Below are positions 7,194 through 14,160 of a stretch of 23,927 nt of DNA, piece by piece (positions within the stretch are counted from its first letter, which is position 1; every line of letters begins with the position of its first letter). Location: the NCBI GenBank assembly GCA_035540915.1, contig DATLFQ010000211.1, positions 1 to 23,927 on the forward strand, in the 5' to 3' direction. Both the position numbers and the translations under genes were made by a program. The notes beneath the pieces are model-generated. The model was not told the origin of the DNA and did no database searches. It saw only the letters and a program-made list of their open reading frames with translations. Origin of the DNA: DATLFQ01 sp035540915. Its GTDB lineage: Bacteria > Actinomycetota > Acidimicrobiia > Acidimicrobiales > GCA-2861595.

Positions 7194-8308
7194 TGCGCAG
7201 CGGCGGCGCGGTACAGGTCGGCCAGGCCGGCGGCGCACGATGCCCAGGAGTAGGAGGCGGCCTGGCGGTGACCGCGACCGACCAGCGCAGCGCGCTCCTG
7301 GTCGTCGCCCAGCACCAGGGCCAGGCCCTCGGCCAGGGCGTCGGTGTCGGCCGTCGCCACCAGGTGAGCGCCGTCGCCCAGCACCTCGGGGAGGGCCCCC
7401 GCCCGGCTGGCCACCACCGGCACGCCCGCCGCCATGGCCTGCAACGGCGGGAAGCCGAACCCCTCGTCCAGCGACGGGTAGGCCAGCACGGCGGCGCCCC
7501 TCAGGAGCGCCGTGGCGACGCCGGGCGCCACCCACCCCAGCCGCACGACCCGGTCGCGGTGGTGCGCGCGGGCCACCGCCTCGTCGAGCGCCTCCTGGCC
7601 CCACCCGGGCGGCCCGGCCACGACCAGCTGCAGCTCGGGATCGGCGGCGGCCAGCCCGTCGAAGGCGTGGACCAGCGCCGGTAGGCCCTTGCGGGGCTCC
7701 ACGGTCCCGAGCGCCAGCACATACCGGCCGGGGACCGGCGGCGCTGCGGTCGCCGGCACCGCCGACGGCACGCCGTGGTGGACGGCGGTCACCCGGTCGG
7801 CCCTCAGCCCGAAGGCGTCGCAGACCTCGGCGGCGACGAAGCGCGAGGGCGTGTGGACCAGCGCGCCCCGGGCCAGCGCCCGGCGCAGGACGGCCGGGAA
7901 GGGCCGGGTGGCGGGAGCCGCCCACTCGGGGTGGCGCAGCGGCGTGAGGTCGTGGACCGTGACCACCTCGGCGGCCGGGGTCGAGGGCGGGGTGACGAAG
8001 TTGGTGCCGTGCACCACGTCGGGCGTCGCCCCGCCCCACCACCAGCGGCCCGGGGGCCCGTCCGCCCGGCACCAGGCCGCGATCAGGGCACCGGCCGGCA
8101 TGGGCCGGCGCAGCGGGCGGACGCCGGCGGGCAGGTGCCTCGGAAGCCGGCGGCCGCCCCGGAGCGACAGCGCGTAGGCCGAGAACTCCAGGCTGTCGTC
8201 GGCGGCCAGCAGCGGGAGGGCGCCGGCGACGAAGGCGCCGACGCCGGTGCGGCGACCCAGGAGCGGGGTGGCGTCAATCGTGACCCGCAGGGCTGGACCG
8301 GCGACCAC
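7178..8308 (-). CDS. GT4 family glycosyltransferase (first of three in the tandem)
   Basis: About 376 residues with the GT4 pattern: VTIDATPLLGRRTGVGAFV at the N-terminus, DVVHGTNFVTPPS, VVTVHDLTPLRHPEW, LALGTVEPRKGLPALV, and PSLDEGFGFPPLQAMAAGVP as the donor-binding motif. The substrate cannot be told from sequence; a role in envelope glycan assembly is inferred from the neighbours. Start GTG 8308 is chosen because it gives a short leader before the conserved RVTIDATPL and has a TAGGCT -10 box ending 8 bases upstream. An in-frame ATA at 8323, spaced 6 bases from a GGAGG, is a less likely alternative. The gene is divergent from cofD, with 51 bases between starts. Its last codons lie inside repeat copy A, which is why it ends in Ser-Arg-Thr-Ala like the galE-like protein. 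Confidence 0.9.
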   Translation of the reverse strand: MVAGPALRVTIDATPLLGRRTGVGAFVAGALPLLAADDSLEFSAYALSLRGGRRLPRHLPAGVRPLRRPMPAGALIAAWCRADGPPGRWWWGGATPDVVHGTNFVTPPSTPAAEVVTVHDLTPLRHPEWAAPATRPFPAVLRRALARGALVHTPSRFVAAEVCDAFGLRADRVTAVHHGVPSAVPATAAPPVPGRYVLALGTVEPRKGLPALVHAFDGLAAADPELQLVVAGPPGWGQEALDEAVARAHHRDRVVRLGWVAPGVATALLRGAAVLAYPSLDEGFGFPPLQAMAAGVPVVASRAGALPEVLGDGAHLVATADTDALAEGLALVLGDDQERAALVGRGHRQAASYSWASCAAGLADLYRAAAAQSRTA

Positions 8309-8316
8309 GGCGGCGG

Positions 8317-8322
8317 AGCCTA
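8317..8322 (-). promoter_or_regulatory. Candidate -10 box of a leaderless promoter for the first GT4 gene
   Basis: TAGGCT on the minus strand ends 8 bases before GTG 8308, so the transcript would begin at or next to the start codon. No convincing -35 box. The call rests on position plus the same geometry at other genes here. Confidence 0.4.
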
Positions 8323-8346
8323 TGGGCAGCCTCCGGGCCGGCTCGG

Positions 8347-8352
8347 TAGCGT
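8347..8352 (+). promoter_or_regulatory. Candidate -10 box of a leaderless promoter for cofD
   Basis: TAGCGT ends 7 bases before GTG 8360. The identical hexamer with the same 7-base gap precedes the gene starting at 13245. No Shine-Dalgarno is visible, which fits a leaderless mRNA. Confidence 0.45.
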
Positions 8353-8359
8353 CCGCTGC

Positions 8360-9301
8360 GTGGCGACACTCACGGCCCTGGCCGGCGGCGTGGGGGCCGC
8401 CCGGATGCTGGCCGGCCTGGCCGCCGTCATGGCGCCCGAGGACATCTGCGCGGTGGTCAACACCGGCGACGACATCGTCCTGCACGGCCTGCACGTCAGC
8501 CCCGACGTCGACACCGTCGTCTACACCCTGGCGGGCGCCGTCGACCCCGACCGCGGGTGGGGCCTGGCCGGCGAGACCTGGGCCGCCATGGAGGCGCTGG
8601 ACCGCTATGGCGGCCAGACCTGGTTCCGACTGGGTGACCGGGACCTGGCGACCCACCTGTACCGGGCCCAGCGCCTGGCCGAGCAGGCCACGCTCAGCCA
8701 GGTCACCGCCGAGATCGCCCGGGCCTGGGGCCTGTGCGCCCGGGTGCTGCCCATGAGCGACGACCGGGTCGAGACCCGCATCACGCTGGCCGGGCCGGCC
8801 CCGGGTACCTCCGAGGAGGTCGGCTTCCAGGACTGGTTCGTGGGACTGCGCCACTCGGTGACCGTCCAGGCGGTGCGCTTCGAGGGTGCGGAGGAGGCCC
8901 GCGCCGCACCGGGTGTGCTGGAAGCGATCGCCGGTGCCGACCGCCTGGTGGTGTGCCCCTCCAACCCGCTGGTCTCGATCGGGCCCATCCTGGCCGTCCC
9001 CGGTGTGCGGGACGCCCTGGTGGCGCGGCGGGCCGACGCGGTGGCCGTGTCGCCTCTCGTGGCCGGAGCCGCCCTGAAGGGGCCAGCCGACCAGCTGCTG
9101 GCCGACCTCGGCCACGAGCGGTCGGTGGTCGGTGTGGCCCGGCTCTACGCGCCGCTGGTGGCCACGCTGGTCGTCGACGAGGCCGACGCCGCCCTGGCGC
9201 AGGCGGTGGAGGCCGAGGGCGTGCGGTGCGTCGTCGCCCCCGCCGTCATGCACGGGCCGGGCGAGGCGGCCGCCCTGGCCCGCGTCGTCCTGACCGCATG
9301 A
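8360..9301 (+). CDS. cofD: CofD/FbiA 2-phospho-L-lactate (phosphoenolpyruvate) transferase
   Basis: A 313-residue cytoplasmic enzyme of coenzyme F420 synthesis. It joins the deazaflavin Fo to a phospho-three-carbon acid from the guanylylated precursor; in mycobacteria this acid is phosphoenolpyruvate, giving dehydro-F420-0. The CofD family is shown by the N-terminal LAGGVGAARML (GGVGAAR at 9-15), VVNTGDD (33-38), the SPDVDTVVYTLAG segment, and later SNPLVSIGPIL and SPLVAGAALKGPA. The length fits the family. GTG 8360 is the only start close enough to the glycine-rich motif, and a TAGCGT box 7 bases upstream suggests a leaderless transcript. It overlaps cofE by ATGA, so the two form an operon. 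The family is secure. Confidence 0.96.
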   Translation: MATLTALAGGVGAARMLAGLAAVMAPEDICAVVNTGDDIVLHGLHVSPDVDTVVYTLAGAVDPDRGWGLAGETWAAMEALDRYGGQTWFRLGDRDLATHLYRAQRLAEQATLSQVTAEIARAWGLCARVLPMSDDRVETRITLAGPAPGTSEEVGFQDWFVGLRHSVTVQAVRFEGAEEARAAPGVLEAIAGADRLVVCPSNPLVSIGPILAVPGVRDALVARRADAVAVSPLVAGAALKGPADQLLADLGHERSVVGVARLYAPLVATLVVDEADAALAQAVEAEGVRCVVAPAVMHGPGEAAALARVVLTA

Positions 9302-10005
9302 CTGCTGCGTTGCCGGCCGGCCTCACCGTCCTTCCGGTCGCCGGCCTGCCCGAGGTGCGGCCGGGCGACGTGCTGGCCGACCTGCTGGCGGCCGCCTTCG
9401 AGCTGATGGACGGCGACGTGGTGGTCGTGACCCAGAAGGTCGTGTCCAAGGCCGAGGGCCGCCTGGTCCGCCTCGACGGCGAGGGCGCCCACCGGGCCGT
9501 GGTGGACGCCGAGTCGGTCCGGGTGCTGCGGCGGCGCGGCGGCCTGGTCATCAGCGAGACCCGCCACGGCTTCGTGTGCGCCAGCGCCGGGGTCGACCGC
9601 TCGAACATCGCCGACGGCTGGGCTGCGCTCCTGCCCGTCGACCCCGACCGCTCGGCCCGGCGCATCCGGGCCGGCCTCCGGGCCCGGGCCGGCGTCGACG
9701 TCGGCGTGATCGTGTCCGACACCTTCGGGCGGCCGTGGCGGCGGGGCCTCACCGACGTGGCCATCGGGTGCGCCGGCATCGCCGCCGTGGTCGACCTGCG
9801 GGGAACGTCCGACAGCTTCGGGCGGGAGCTGCACGCCACCATGGTGTGCGTGTCCGACGAGCTGGCCGCCGCCGCCGACCTGGTCATGGGCAAGGCAAGC
9901 GGCGTCGCCGCCGCCGTCATCCGCGGCGTCGACCCCGCTTGGTTCCGGGAGTCCTCGGTCCGCGCCGAGGTGGTCCGCCCGCCGTCGGACGACCTGTTCC
10001 GGTGA
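9298..10005 (+). CDS. cofE: CofE-type F420-0:gamma-glutamyl ligase (no FbiB nitroreductase domain)
   Basis: A 235-residue enzyme that adds glutamates to F420-0 using GTP. Family marks are GDVVVVTQKVVSKAEGR, ETRHGFVCASAGVDRSN and VSDTFGRPWRRGLTDVAIG, followed by GTSDSFGRELH and VMGKASGV. The start ATG 9298 overlaps the cofD stop. Mycobacterial FbiB has a CofE domain plus a C-terminal FMN nitroreductase-like domain and is about 450 residues. Here only the CofE half is present, as in archaea. The protein ends cleanly at 10005 with no reductase remnant before the convergent gene, so reduction of dehydro-F420-0, if needed, must be encoded elsewhere. The function is secure. Confidence 0.95.
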   Translation: MTAALPAGLTVLPVAGLPEVRPGDVLADLLAAAFELMDGDVVVVTQKVVSKAEGRLVRLDGEGAHRAVVDAESVRVLRRRGGLVISETRHGFVCASAGVDRSNIADGWAALLPVDPDRSARRIRAGLRARAGVDVGVIVSDTFGRPWRRGLTDVAIGCAGIAAVVDLRGTSDSFGRELHATMVCVSDELAAAADLVMGKASGVAAAVIRGVDPAWFRESSVRAEVVRPPSDDLFR

Positions 10006-10015
10006 CCCTCCGTCC

Positions 10016-10052
10016 GTCCCGAACCGCGTGGGCGACGGGGGCGGTTTCCGGC
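10016..10052 (+). repeat. 3'-end hairpin-like element, copy B
   Basis: Lies just after the cofE stop. Read on the minus strand it is GCCGGAAACCGCCCCCG followed by TCGCCCACGCGGTTCGGGAC, matching copies A and C. Read in the direction of cofE it can pair AACCGC (10022-10027) with GCGGTT (10041-10046), plus an outer CCG/CGG pair. It separates cofE from the convergent small membrane protein gene and probably serves as a terminator. Confidence 0.6.
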
Positions 10053-10075
10053 CACCCCCCCGACCGGAATCGGAG

Positions 10076-10333
10076 CTAACGGCGCCGTCGCCCGACCGAG
10101 CGGGCGGCGCGGCCGGCCTTGCGGCCGGCCTCCTTGGTGCGCTCCAGGGCGGCGGCGGCCCAGGCGTACTCGGTGCCCAGGATGGCGAGGCCGGCGGCGA
10201 TCACCAGCAGGCCGGGACCCGGCAGGACCACCATGGCCAGGCCGGCGAGCAGGACGACCGCGCCGGCGATGGAGATGCCGATGCGGCGGCTGTTGCGCAG
10301 CAGGAACCGGATCACCTGGAGCGGCGAGCTCAC
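10076..10333 (-). CDS. PGPGW-type small transmembrane protein
   Basis: An 85-residue protein with the transmembrane stretch ISIAGAVVLLAGLAMVVLPG directly followed by PGLLVIAAGLAILGTEY, the hallmark of the PGPGW family (a putative transmembrane protein family, function unknown). The C-terminus after residue 60 is a basic tail (RTKEAGRKAGRAARSVGRR), probably cytoplasmic. GTG 10333 is chosen because it puts MSSPLQVIRFLLRNSRR directly before the first helix, and a TACCAT box ends 6 bases upstream, as expected of a leaderless gene. It is convergent with cofE, and its transcription does not obviously link to the sugar genes. The family call is good; the role is unknown. Confidence 0.85.
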   Translation of the reverse strand: MSSPLQVIRFLLRNSRRIGISIAGAVVLLAGLAMVVLPGPGLLVIAAGLAILGTEYAWAAAALERTKEAGRKAGRAARSVGRRRR

Positions 10334-10339
10334 GGGCGC

Positions 10340-10345
10340 ATGGTA
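10340..10345 (-). promoter_or_regulatory. Candidate -10 box of a leaderless promoter for the PGPGW gene
   Basis: TACCAT on the minus strand ends 6 bases before GTG 10333. No Shine-Dalgarno and no clear -35 box are seen. Confidence 0.4.
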
Positions 10346-10375
10346 GGGCGCGGGGCCGGACTTGCGACTGTCGGC

Positions 10376-10425
10376 GACCGGAAACCCCTGTCGCCTACGC
10401 GGTGCGGTACTACGCGGTTCGCGAC
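10376..10425 (-). repeat. 3'-end hairpin-like element, copy C (with internal duplication)
   Basis: On the plus strand: GACCGGAAACCCCTG, then TCGCCTACGCGGTGCGGTAC, then TACGCGGTTCGCGAC. The TACGCGGT unit occurs twice, at 10396-10403 and 10411-10418, so this copy looks like copies A and B with an internal duplication. As at copy A, the stop codon and the last Ser-Arg-Thr-Ala codons of the upstream gene lie within it. The stem is weaker than in copies A and B. Confidence 0.55.
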
Positions 10426-11372
10426 TTGGCGCGGGCCCAGTCGATGACGGCGCGGGTGCCCTCCTCCAAGGTGGTCCACGGCTTCCAGCCGAGGTGGATG
10501 GCGGCCCGGCCGGGGTCGAGGGCGGAGCGGGCCAGCTCGCCGGGGCGGGCCGGGGCGTAGGCGGCCGGCTCGGTCACCCCGGCAGCGGCGGCCATCGTGT
10601 CGTAGAGGCGGTTGACCGACACCTCCACGCCGGTGCCGATGTTCATCAGCAGGCCGCCTCCCCGCTCGGCGCCCCGGACGAACGCGTCGACCACGTCGTC
10701 GACGTACACGAAGTCCCGGGTCTGCTCGCCGTCGCCGAACACGGTGCAGGGCTCGCCGGCCAGCAGCTTGCCGGCGAAGATGGCCACCACGCCCGCCTCG
10801 CCGTGGGGGTCCTGGCGGGGGCCGTAGACGTTGGCCAGGGCCAGGAGCGTGCACTCCAGCTGGTGCAGCTCCCGGTAGGCGATCATGTAGTCGCCGGCTG
10901 CCTTCTTGGCCACGCCGTAGGGCGACAGCGGGCGCTGGGGATGCGACTCGCGGGCGGGCAGGTCGGCGGGGTCGACGTCGCCGTAGATGGTGCCGCCGCT
11001 GGAGGCGAACACCACCCGCTCGGCCCCGGCCTGGCGGGCCCCCTCCAGGACGTTCAGCGTGCCCACCACGTTGACCTCGGCGTCGAACGCCGGCCGGGCC
11101 ACCGACACCCGGACGTCGGCCTGCGCAGCGAGGTGGAACACGACCTGGGGCTTGCGCCGCGCCATCAGCTCGACCAGCTGGTCGGAGCGGATGTCCATGC
11201 GGTGGAAGGCGAAGCCCCGCTCGCCGCTCCGGCCGGCCCGGGCGTCCGCCAGGTTGGCCAGGGACCCCGCCGACAGGTCGTCGACCACGTCGACGGCGTG
11301 GCCCTCGGCCAGCAGGCGGTCGACCAGCGTCGAGCCGATGAAGCCGGCGCCGCCAGTGACCAGCGCCCTCAC
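10410..11372 (-). CDS. GalE-like NAD-dependent nucleotide-sugar 4-epimerase
   Basis: A 320-residue extended SDR. GGAGFIG (7-13) binds NAD. FASSGGTIYG (about 122-131) and Y152-x3-K156 (YGVAKK) form the catalytic site. ANVYGPRQDPHGEAGVV and TRDFVYVDDVV are typical of UDP-hexose or UDP-pentose 4-epimerases. UDP-glucose/galactose is the default substrate. Because ugd and UDP-xylose synthase lie just upstream, UDP-xylose to UDP-arabinose is an alternative. Start GTG 11372 overlaps the TGA of the pyrophosphorylase gene (GTGA), so it is the last gene of the minus-strand operon. It ends in Ser-Arg-Thr-Ala inside repeat copy C. The fold is certain, the substrate is not. Confidence 0.85.
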   Translation of the reverse strand: MRALVTGGAGFIGSTLVDRLLAEGHAVDVVDDLSAGSLANLADARAGRSGERGFAFHRMDIRSDQLVELMARRKPQVVFHLAAQADVRVSVARPAFDAEVNVVGTLNVLEGARQAGAERVVFASSGGTIYGDVDPADLPARESHPQRPLSPYGVAKKAAGDYMIAYRELHQLECTLLALANVYGPRQDPHGEAGVVAIFAGKLLAGEPCTVFGDGEQTRDFVYVDDVVDAFVRGAERGGGLLMNIGTGVEVSVNRLYDTMAAAAGVTEPAAYAPARPGELARSALDPGRAAIHLGWKPWTTLEEGTRAVIDWARAKSRTA

Positions 11373-12445
11373 GGGTACACCGACGTCCCGTCGAGCGTCG
11401 AGCCGGCCTCCACCGCCACGCCACCGCCCAGCACGGTCAGGCCTCGCACCACGGCATTCTCGCCGACCACCGACCCCGGCCCGAGGATCGACCCCTCCAC
11501 CACCGCGCCGGCGTGAACCACCGCGCCGGGCAACAGGAGCGAGCCGGAGACCGAGGCCCGGTCGACCCGGGCGCCGGCGCCGACGACCGAGCCGTCCACC
11601 GTCGAGCCCTTGGCGACGTAGGCGGCGTCCCCCACCAGCGAGCCGCCGGTGAGTCGGGCGTCGACGACGGGACCGCCGATCGTCCACCCGCCGCCGTCGG
11701 AGGTGCGCCGAGCGCCCGGCGCCGGGACCTCGCCGCGCCGGCCGGCCAGGTGGTCCAGGTTGGCCTGCAGGTACAGGGCCGGGGAGCCGGTGTCCAGCCA
11801 GTAGGCGTCGGAAGCCTGCGCGAACAGCCCGCCGTCGGCAGCCAGGGCCGGGAAGGTCTCCCGCTCGACGTTGACGCGGCCCTCGGCGGGGATGGCGTCC
11901 AGCACCGACGGCTCGATCACGTAGTAACCGGCGTTGACCAGGTCGGTGGGCGCCTCGCCGGGCGGCGGCTTCTCCAGGAAGGCGGTGACCCGGCCGTCAC
12001 CGTCGGTGGACACCACGCCGAAGGCCGAGGGGTCGGCGACCGCGGTGAGGGCGATCGTCGCCGCCGCCTGCCGCCGCCGGTGGAAGGCGAGCAGCGCGGT
12101 GACGTCGAGGTCGGTCAGCACGTCCCCGTTGACCACGAGGAAGGTGTCGTCGATGCCGGCGTCGAGCGCGGCGAACCGGATGGCGCCGCCGGTGTCGAGG
12201 GGCGCCGGCTCGACCGCGTACGTCAGCGCCACCCCGGCGCAGCGGTCGTCGGGGAAGGCGGCCAGGAAGGCGTCGGGCCGGTAGCCCATGGACAGGACCA
12301 CATCGGACACCCCGTGGCGGCTTAGGTGCCCGAGAACGCGCTCGATCATCGACACCTCCGCCACGGGCAGCATCTGCTTGGGCGTGGTGAGGGTGAGCGG
12401 CCGCAGGCGGGTGCCCAGGCCGCCCACCAGGACCACCGCCCTCAC
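11369..12445 (-). CDS. manB: Mannose-1-phosphate guanylyltransferase (GDP-mannose pyrophosphorylase)
   Basis: A 358-residue nucleotidyltransferase. The signature VVLVGGLGTRLRPLTLTTPK at residues 4-23 binds the nucleotide. VVNGDVLTDLD is the metal site, FLEKPPP contacts the sugar nucleotide, and YWLDTGSPALYLQANLDHL ends the catalytic domain. From about residue 260 a left-handed beta-helix of hexapeptide repeats follows (GDAAYVAKGSTVDGSVVGAG). Length and domain order match mycobacterial ManB (Rv3264c, about 359 aa), which lies in a similar neighbourhood. It makes GDP-mannose from GTP and mannose-1-phosphate in the cytoplasm. Start GTG 12445 overlaps the upstream stop (GTGA) and is coupled to the His/Cys membrane protein gene; its stop is coupled to the galE-like gene. 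A glucose-1-phosphate nucleotidyltransferase is the alternative. Confidence 0.88.
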   Translation of the reverse strand: MRAVVLVGGLGTRLRPLTLTTPKQMLPVAEVSMIERVLGHLSRHGVSDVVLSMGYRPDAFLAAFPDDRCAGVALTYAVEPAPLDTGGAIRFAALDAGIDDTFLVVNGDVLTDLDVTALLAFHRRRQAAATIALTAVADPSAFGVVSTDGDGRVTAFLEKPPPGEAPTDLVNAGYYVIEPSVLDAIPAEGRVNVERETFPALAADGGLFAQASDAYWLDTGSPALYLQANLDHLAGRRGEVPAPGARRTSDGGGWTIGGPVVDARLTGGSLVGDAAYVAKGSTVDGSVVGAGARVDRASVSGSLLLPGAVVHAGAVVEGSILGPGSVVGENAVVRGLTVLGGGVAVEAGSTLDGTSVYP

Positions 12446-13245
12446 GGCGTGGTCGTGGCAGGGGCCGCCGATGCCGGCGGCACCGACGTCTCCGTCGGCG
12501 GGGCGGAGGCGGGCGGCACCGAGCCTCCCGGCACCGTGTCGGTCGGGGCGGTCTCGGTCGGACCGGTCTCGACCCCGCCCGGCACCGTGTCGCCCGGCAC
12601 CGACGGCAGGGGCGTGCTCGGGGCCGGCGACTGCTTGGCCAGGTTGTCCAGGGCCGACTGCGGGAGCGGCGGGATCTCGGTGCCGTCGGGGACGAACGCC
12701 ACCGTGATGCGCTGGTTGTCCCTGAGCAGGACGTCCCGGGGGTCGTAGGTGATGATGTCGTCGTCGACGCGCACCTTCACCTCGCCGTTCTTGTCGCCGC
12801 ACTTGTCGCCGTTCTCGAACGACTGCCCGCCGGCCGCCACCTTGGTGGGGGTCAGGGTCAAGCCGTTCTCCTTCGCCCAGTTCCCCAGCGTCGCGTTGTC
12901 GCCGGACTCGGCGGGCCGCAGCGGCTCGATGTGGATGACCTCGTCGCCGTGGGTGTGCAGGCCCGGCAACGGGCTCGGCTCGGGCAGGGGCGCCGCGTAG
13001 CTGTCGCAGAGGTAGAGCCCGAACGCGGCGTGCCAGTGGTCCAGGCCCACCCTCGGCGGGTTGGTCCGCCCCTCGGCGGCCAGATCCTGGCGGTCGTTGC
13101 GGCTGACCACGATCAGCAGCACACCCAGCAGGGCGACCACGCCGATGGCGGAGTACCACCCCCACGGGCGCGCCGCCTGGCGGGTCCGGCCCCCACCGGT
13201 GCTGGCGGCGCGCGTGACCTTCTTGTTGCTCGATGCCTTGCCCAT
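12442..13245 (-). CDS. Membrane-anchored His/Cys-motif protein of unknown function
   Basis: 267 residues. A basic start (residues 1-27) is followed by one transmembrane helix (about 30-48, WYSAIGVVALLGVLLIVV), so the rest is probably outside the cell. The outer domain has DHWHAAFGLYLC (H70, H72, C80), then HTHGDEVIHIEP (H97, H99, H105) and a later Cys (about 149, NGDKCGDKNGE). This clustering looks like a metal site, possibly copper; that is inference. Beyond about residue 205 it is a low-complexity Pro/Thr/Ser tail resembling a wall-spanning linker. I recall similar uncharacterised proteins in actinobacteria but no named family. ATG 13245 has a TAGCGT box 7 bases upstream, overlapping the end of the wbbL-like gene, so it may have its own leaderless promoter. 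Its stop is coupled to manB by GTGA. Confidence 0.85.
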   Translation of the reverse strand: MGKASSNKKVTRAASTGGGRTRQAARPWGWYSAIGVVALLGVLLIVVSRNDRQDLAAEGRTNPPRVGLDHWHAAFGLYLCDSYAAPLPEPSPLPGLHTHGDEVIHIEPLRPAESGDNATLGNWAKENGLTLTPTKVAAGGQSFENGDKCGDKNGEVKVRVDDDIITYDPRDVLLRDNQRITVAFVPDGTEIPPLPQSALDNLAKQSPAPSTPLPSVPGDTVPGGVETGPTETAPTDTVPGGSVPPASAPPTETSVPPASAAPATTTP

Positions 13246-13252
13246 TGGTGCG

Positions 13253-13258
13253 ACGCTA
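13253..13258 (-). promoter_or_regulatory. Candidate internal leaderless promoter -10 box
   Basis: TAGCGT on the minus strand ends 7 bases before ATG 13245. It overlaps the TAG stop of the upstream GT2 gene. Same hexamer and spacing as at cofD. Confidence 0.4.
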
Positions 13259-14158
13259 CCGTTCGCGCCGGACCTGGAGCCGGCGCTGCGCGCAGGCCAG
13301 GACGGTGCGCAGGGCCAGCCCGGCGGCGACCGCGGGCAGGAGCCAGCGATGCCCCGGCGGGGCAGAACGCCGGAAGAACCGCAGCAGCGAGCGGTGGTGG
13401 CGGACGATCATGCGGTAGGGAACCTGGTCGGTGGAGACGCCCTGGCGGTGGGCGACGCGGGCGGCCGGCTCGAAGCCCACACGCCACCCGGCCCGGTGGG
13501 CCCGCCAGCACAGGTCGACGTCCTCGGCGTACATGAAGTACGCCTCGTCGAAGCCGCCGAGCTCCTCCCAGGCCGAACGCCGCGCCAGGAAGCAGGCACC
13601 CGACACCCAGTCCACCGCGGCGGCACGAGCCCGGTCGTCGTCCAGCATCCGGTAGCGCCGGGTGAATGGGTTCCCGGGCCAGACCAGGCCGACGAACGCG
13701 TGGCCCACGGAATCGACCATCCCGGGGAACCGCCGGGGCGACGGGTAGACCTTCCCGGCCGGATCGCTCAACCGAGGCCCGACCAGGGCCAGCCCGGCGT
13801 CGGCCCGCAGGGCCGCTGCCAGCGCCGCCACCGCGTCGTGCTCGACGACCACGTCGGGGTTGCACACCAGGACCAGGTCACCGGTGGTGGCGGCCACGCC
13901 CCGGTTGGCGCCCCCGCCGTAACCGAGGTTCGCCCCGGTGGCCAGGACCCTGGTCGCCGGGTCGGCGCCGGCCAGGGCCGGGCACGAGCCGTCGGTGGAC
14001 GCGTTGTCGGCCACGACCACCTCGCGCACGCCGGCATCCCGGAGGCTGGCCACGCAGGCCAGGAGGGCAGGCCCGGCGTTGTAGTTGACGACGACCGCGC
14101 TGACGCCGGCGACCGCCCCGCCCGAGCCGGTGGTCGCCGGGGCGGTCCAGGCCACCAC
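13256..14158 (-). CDS. wbbL: WbbL-like rhamnosyltransferase (GT2)
   Basis: About 300 residues, GT-A family 2. After a short leader come VSAVVVNYNAGPALL, VVADNASTDGS, ATGANLGYGGGANRG, VCNPDVVV (DXD-like) and GGFDEAYFMYAEDVDLCWR. This order, and the middle part with VYPSPRRFPG and WPGNPFTRRYR, closely recalls mycobacterial WbbL (Rv3265c, 301 aa). WbbL transfers rhamnose from dTDP-rhamnose onto decaprenyl-diphosphate-GlcNAc, forming the linker between peptidoglycan and arabinogalactan. The dTDP-rhamnose genes lie directly upstream. The C-terminus is a basic amphipathic tail that could bind the membrane. The start is GTG 14158 (GTG 14155 is equally possible), only 2 bases after the UDP-xylose synthase stop. 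Family certain; the linker-rhamnose role is likely by similarity and context. Confidence 0.88.
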   Translation of the reverse strand: MVAWTAPATTGSGGAVAGVSAVVVNYNAGPALLACVASLRDAGVREVVVADNASTDGSCPALAGADPATRVLATGANLGYGGGANRGVAATTGDLVLVCNPDVVVEHDAVAALAAALRADAGLALVGPRLSDPAGKVYPSPRRFPGMVDSVGHAFVGLVWPGNPFTRRYRMLDDDRARAAAVDWVSGACFLARRSAWEELGGFDEAYFMYAEDVDLCWRAHRAGWRVGFEPAARVAHRQGVSTDQVPYRMIVRHHRSLLRFFRRSAPPGHRWLLPAVAAGLALRTVLACAQRRLQVRRER

Positions 14159-14160
14159 GG

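Noticed and set aside
8321..8334. GGAGG with an ATA codon 6 bases downstream as a start of the first GT4 gene
   Set aside because: ATA is an extremely rare start. GTG 8308 in the same frame is conventional and has a -10 box at leaderless distance.
7775..8359. Upstream extension of the cofD frame into the GT4 gene
   Set aside because: The sequence before GTG 8360 has no family similarity and is antisense to the GT4 gene. CofD homologues begin within about 10 residues of the GGVGAAR motif.
12442..12640. Pro/Thr/Ser-rich C-terminus of the membrane protein as a frameshift artefact
   Set aside because: The frame is continuous to a stop coupled with manB, and such linkers are common in wall-associated proteins.
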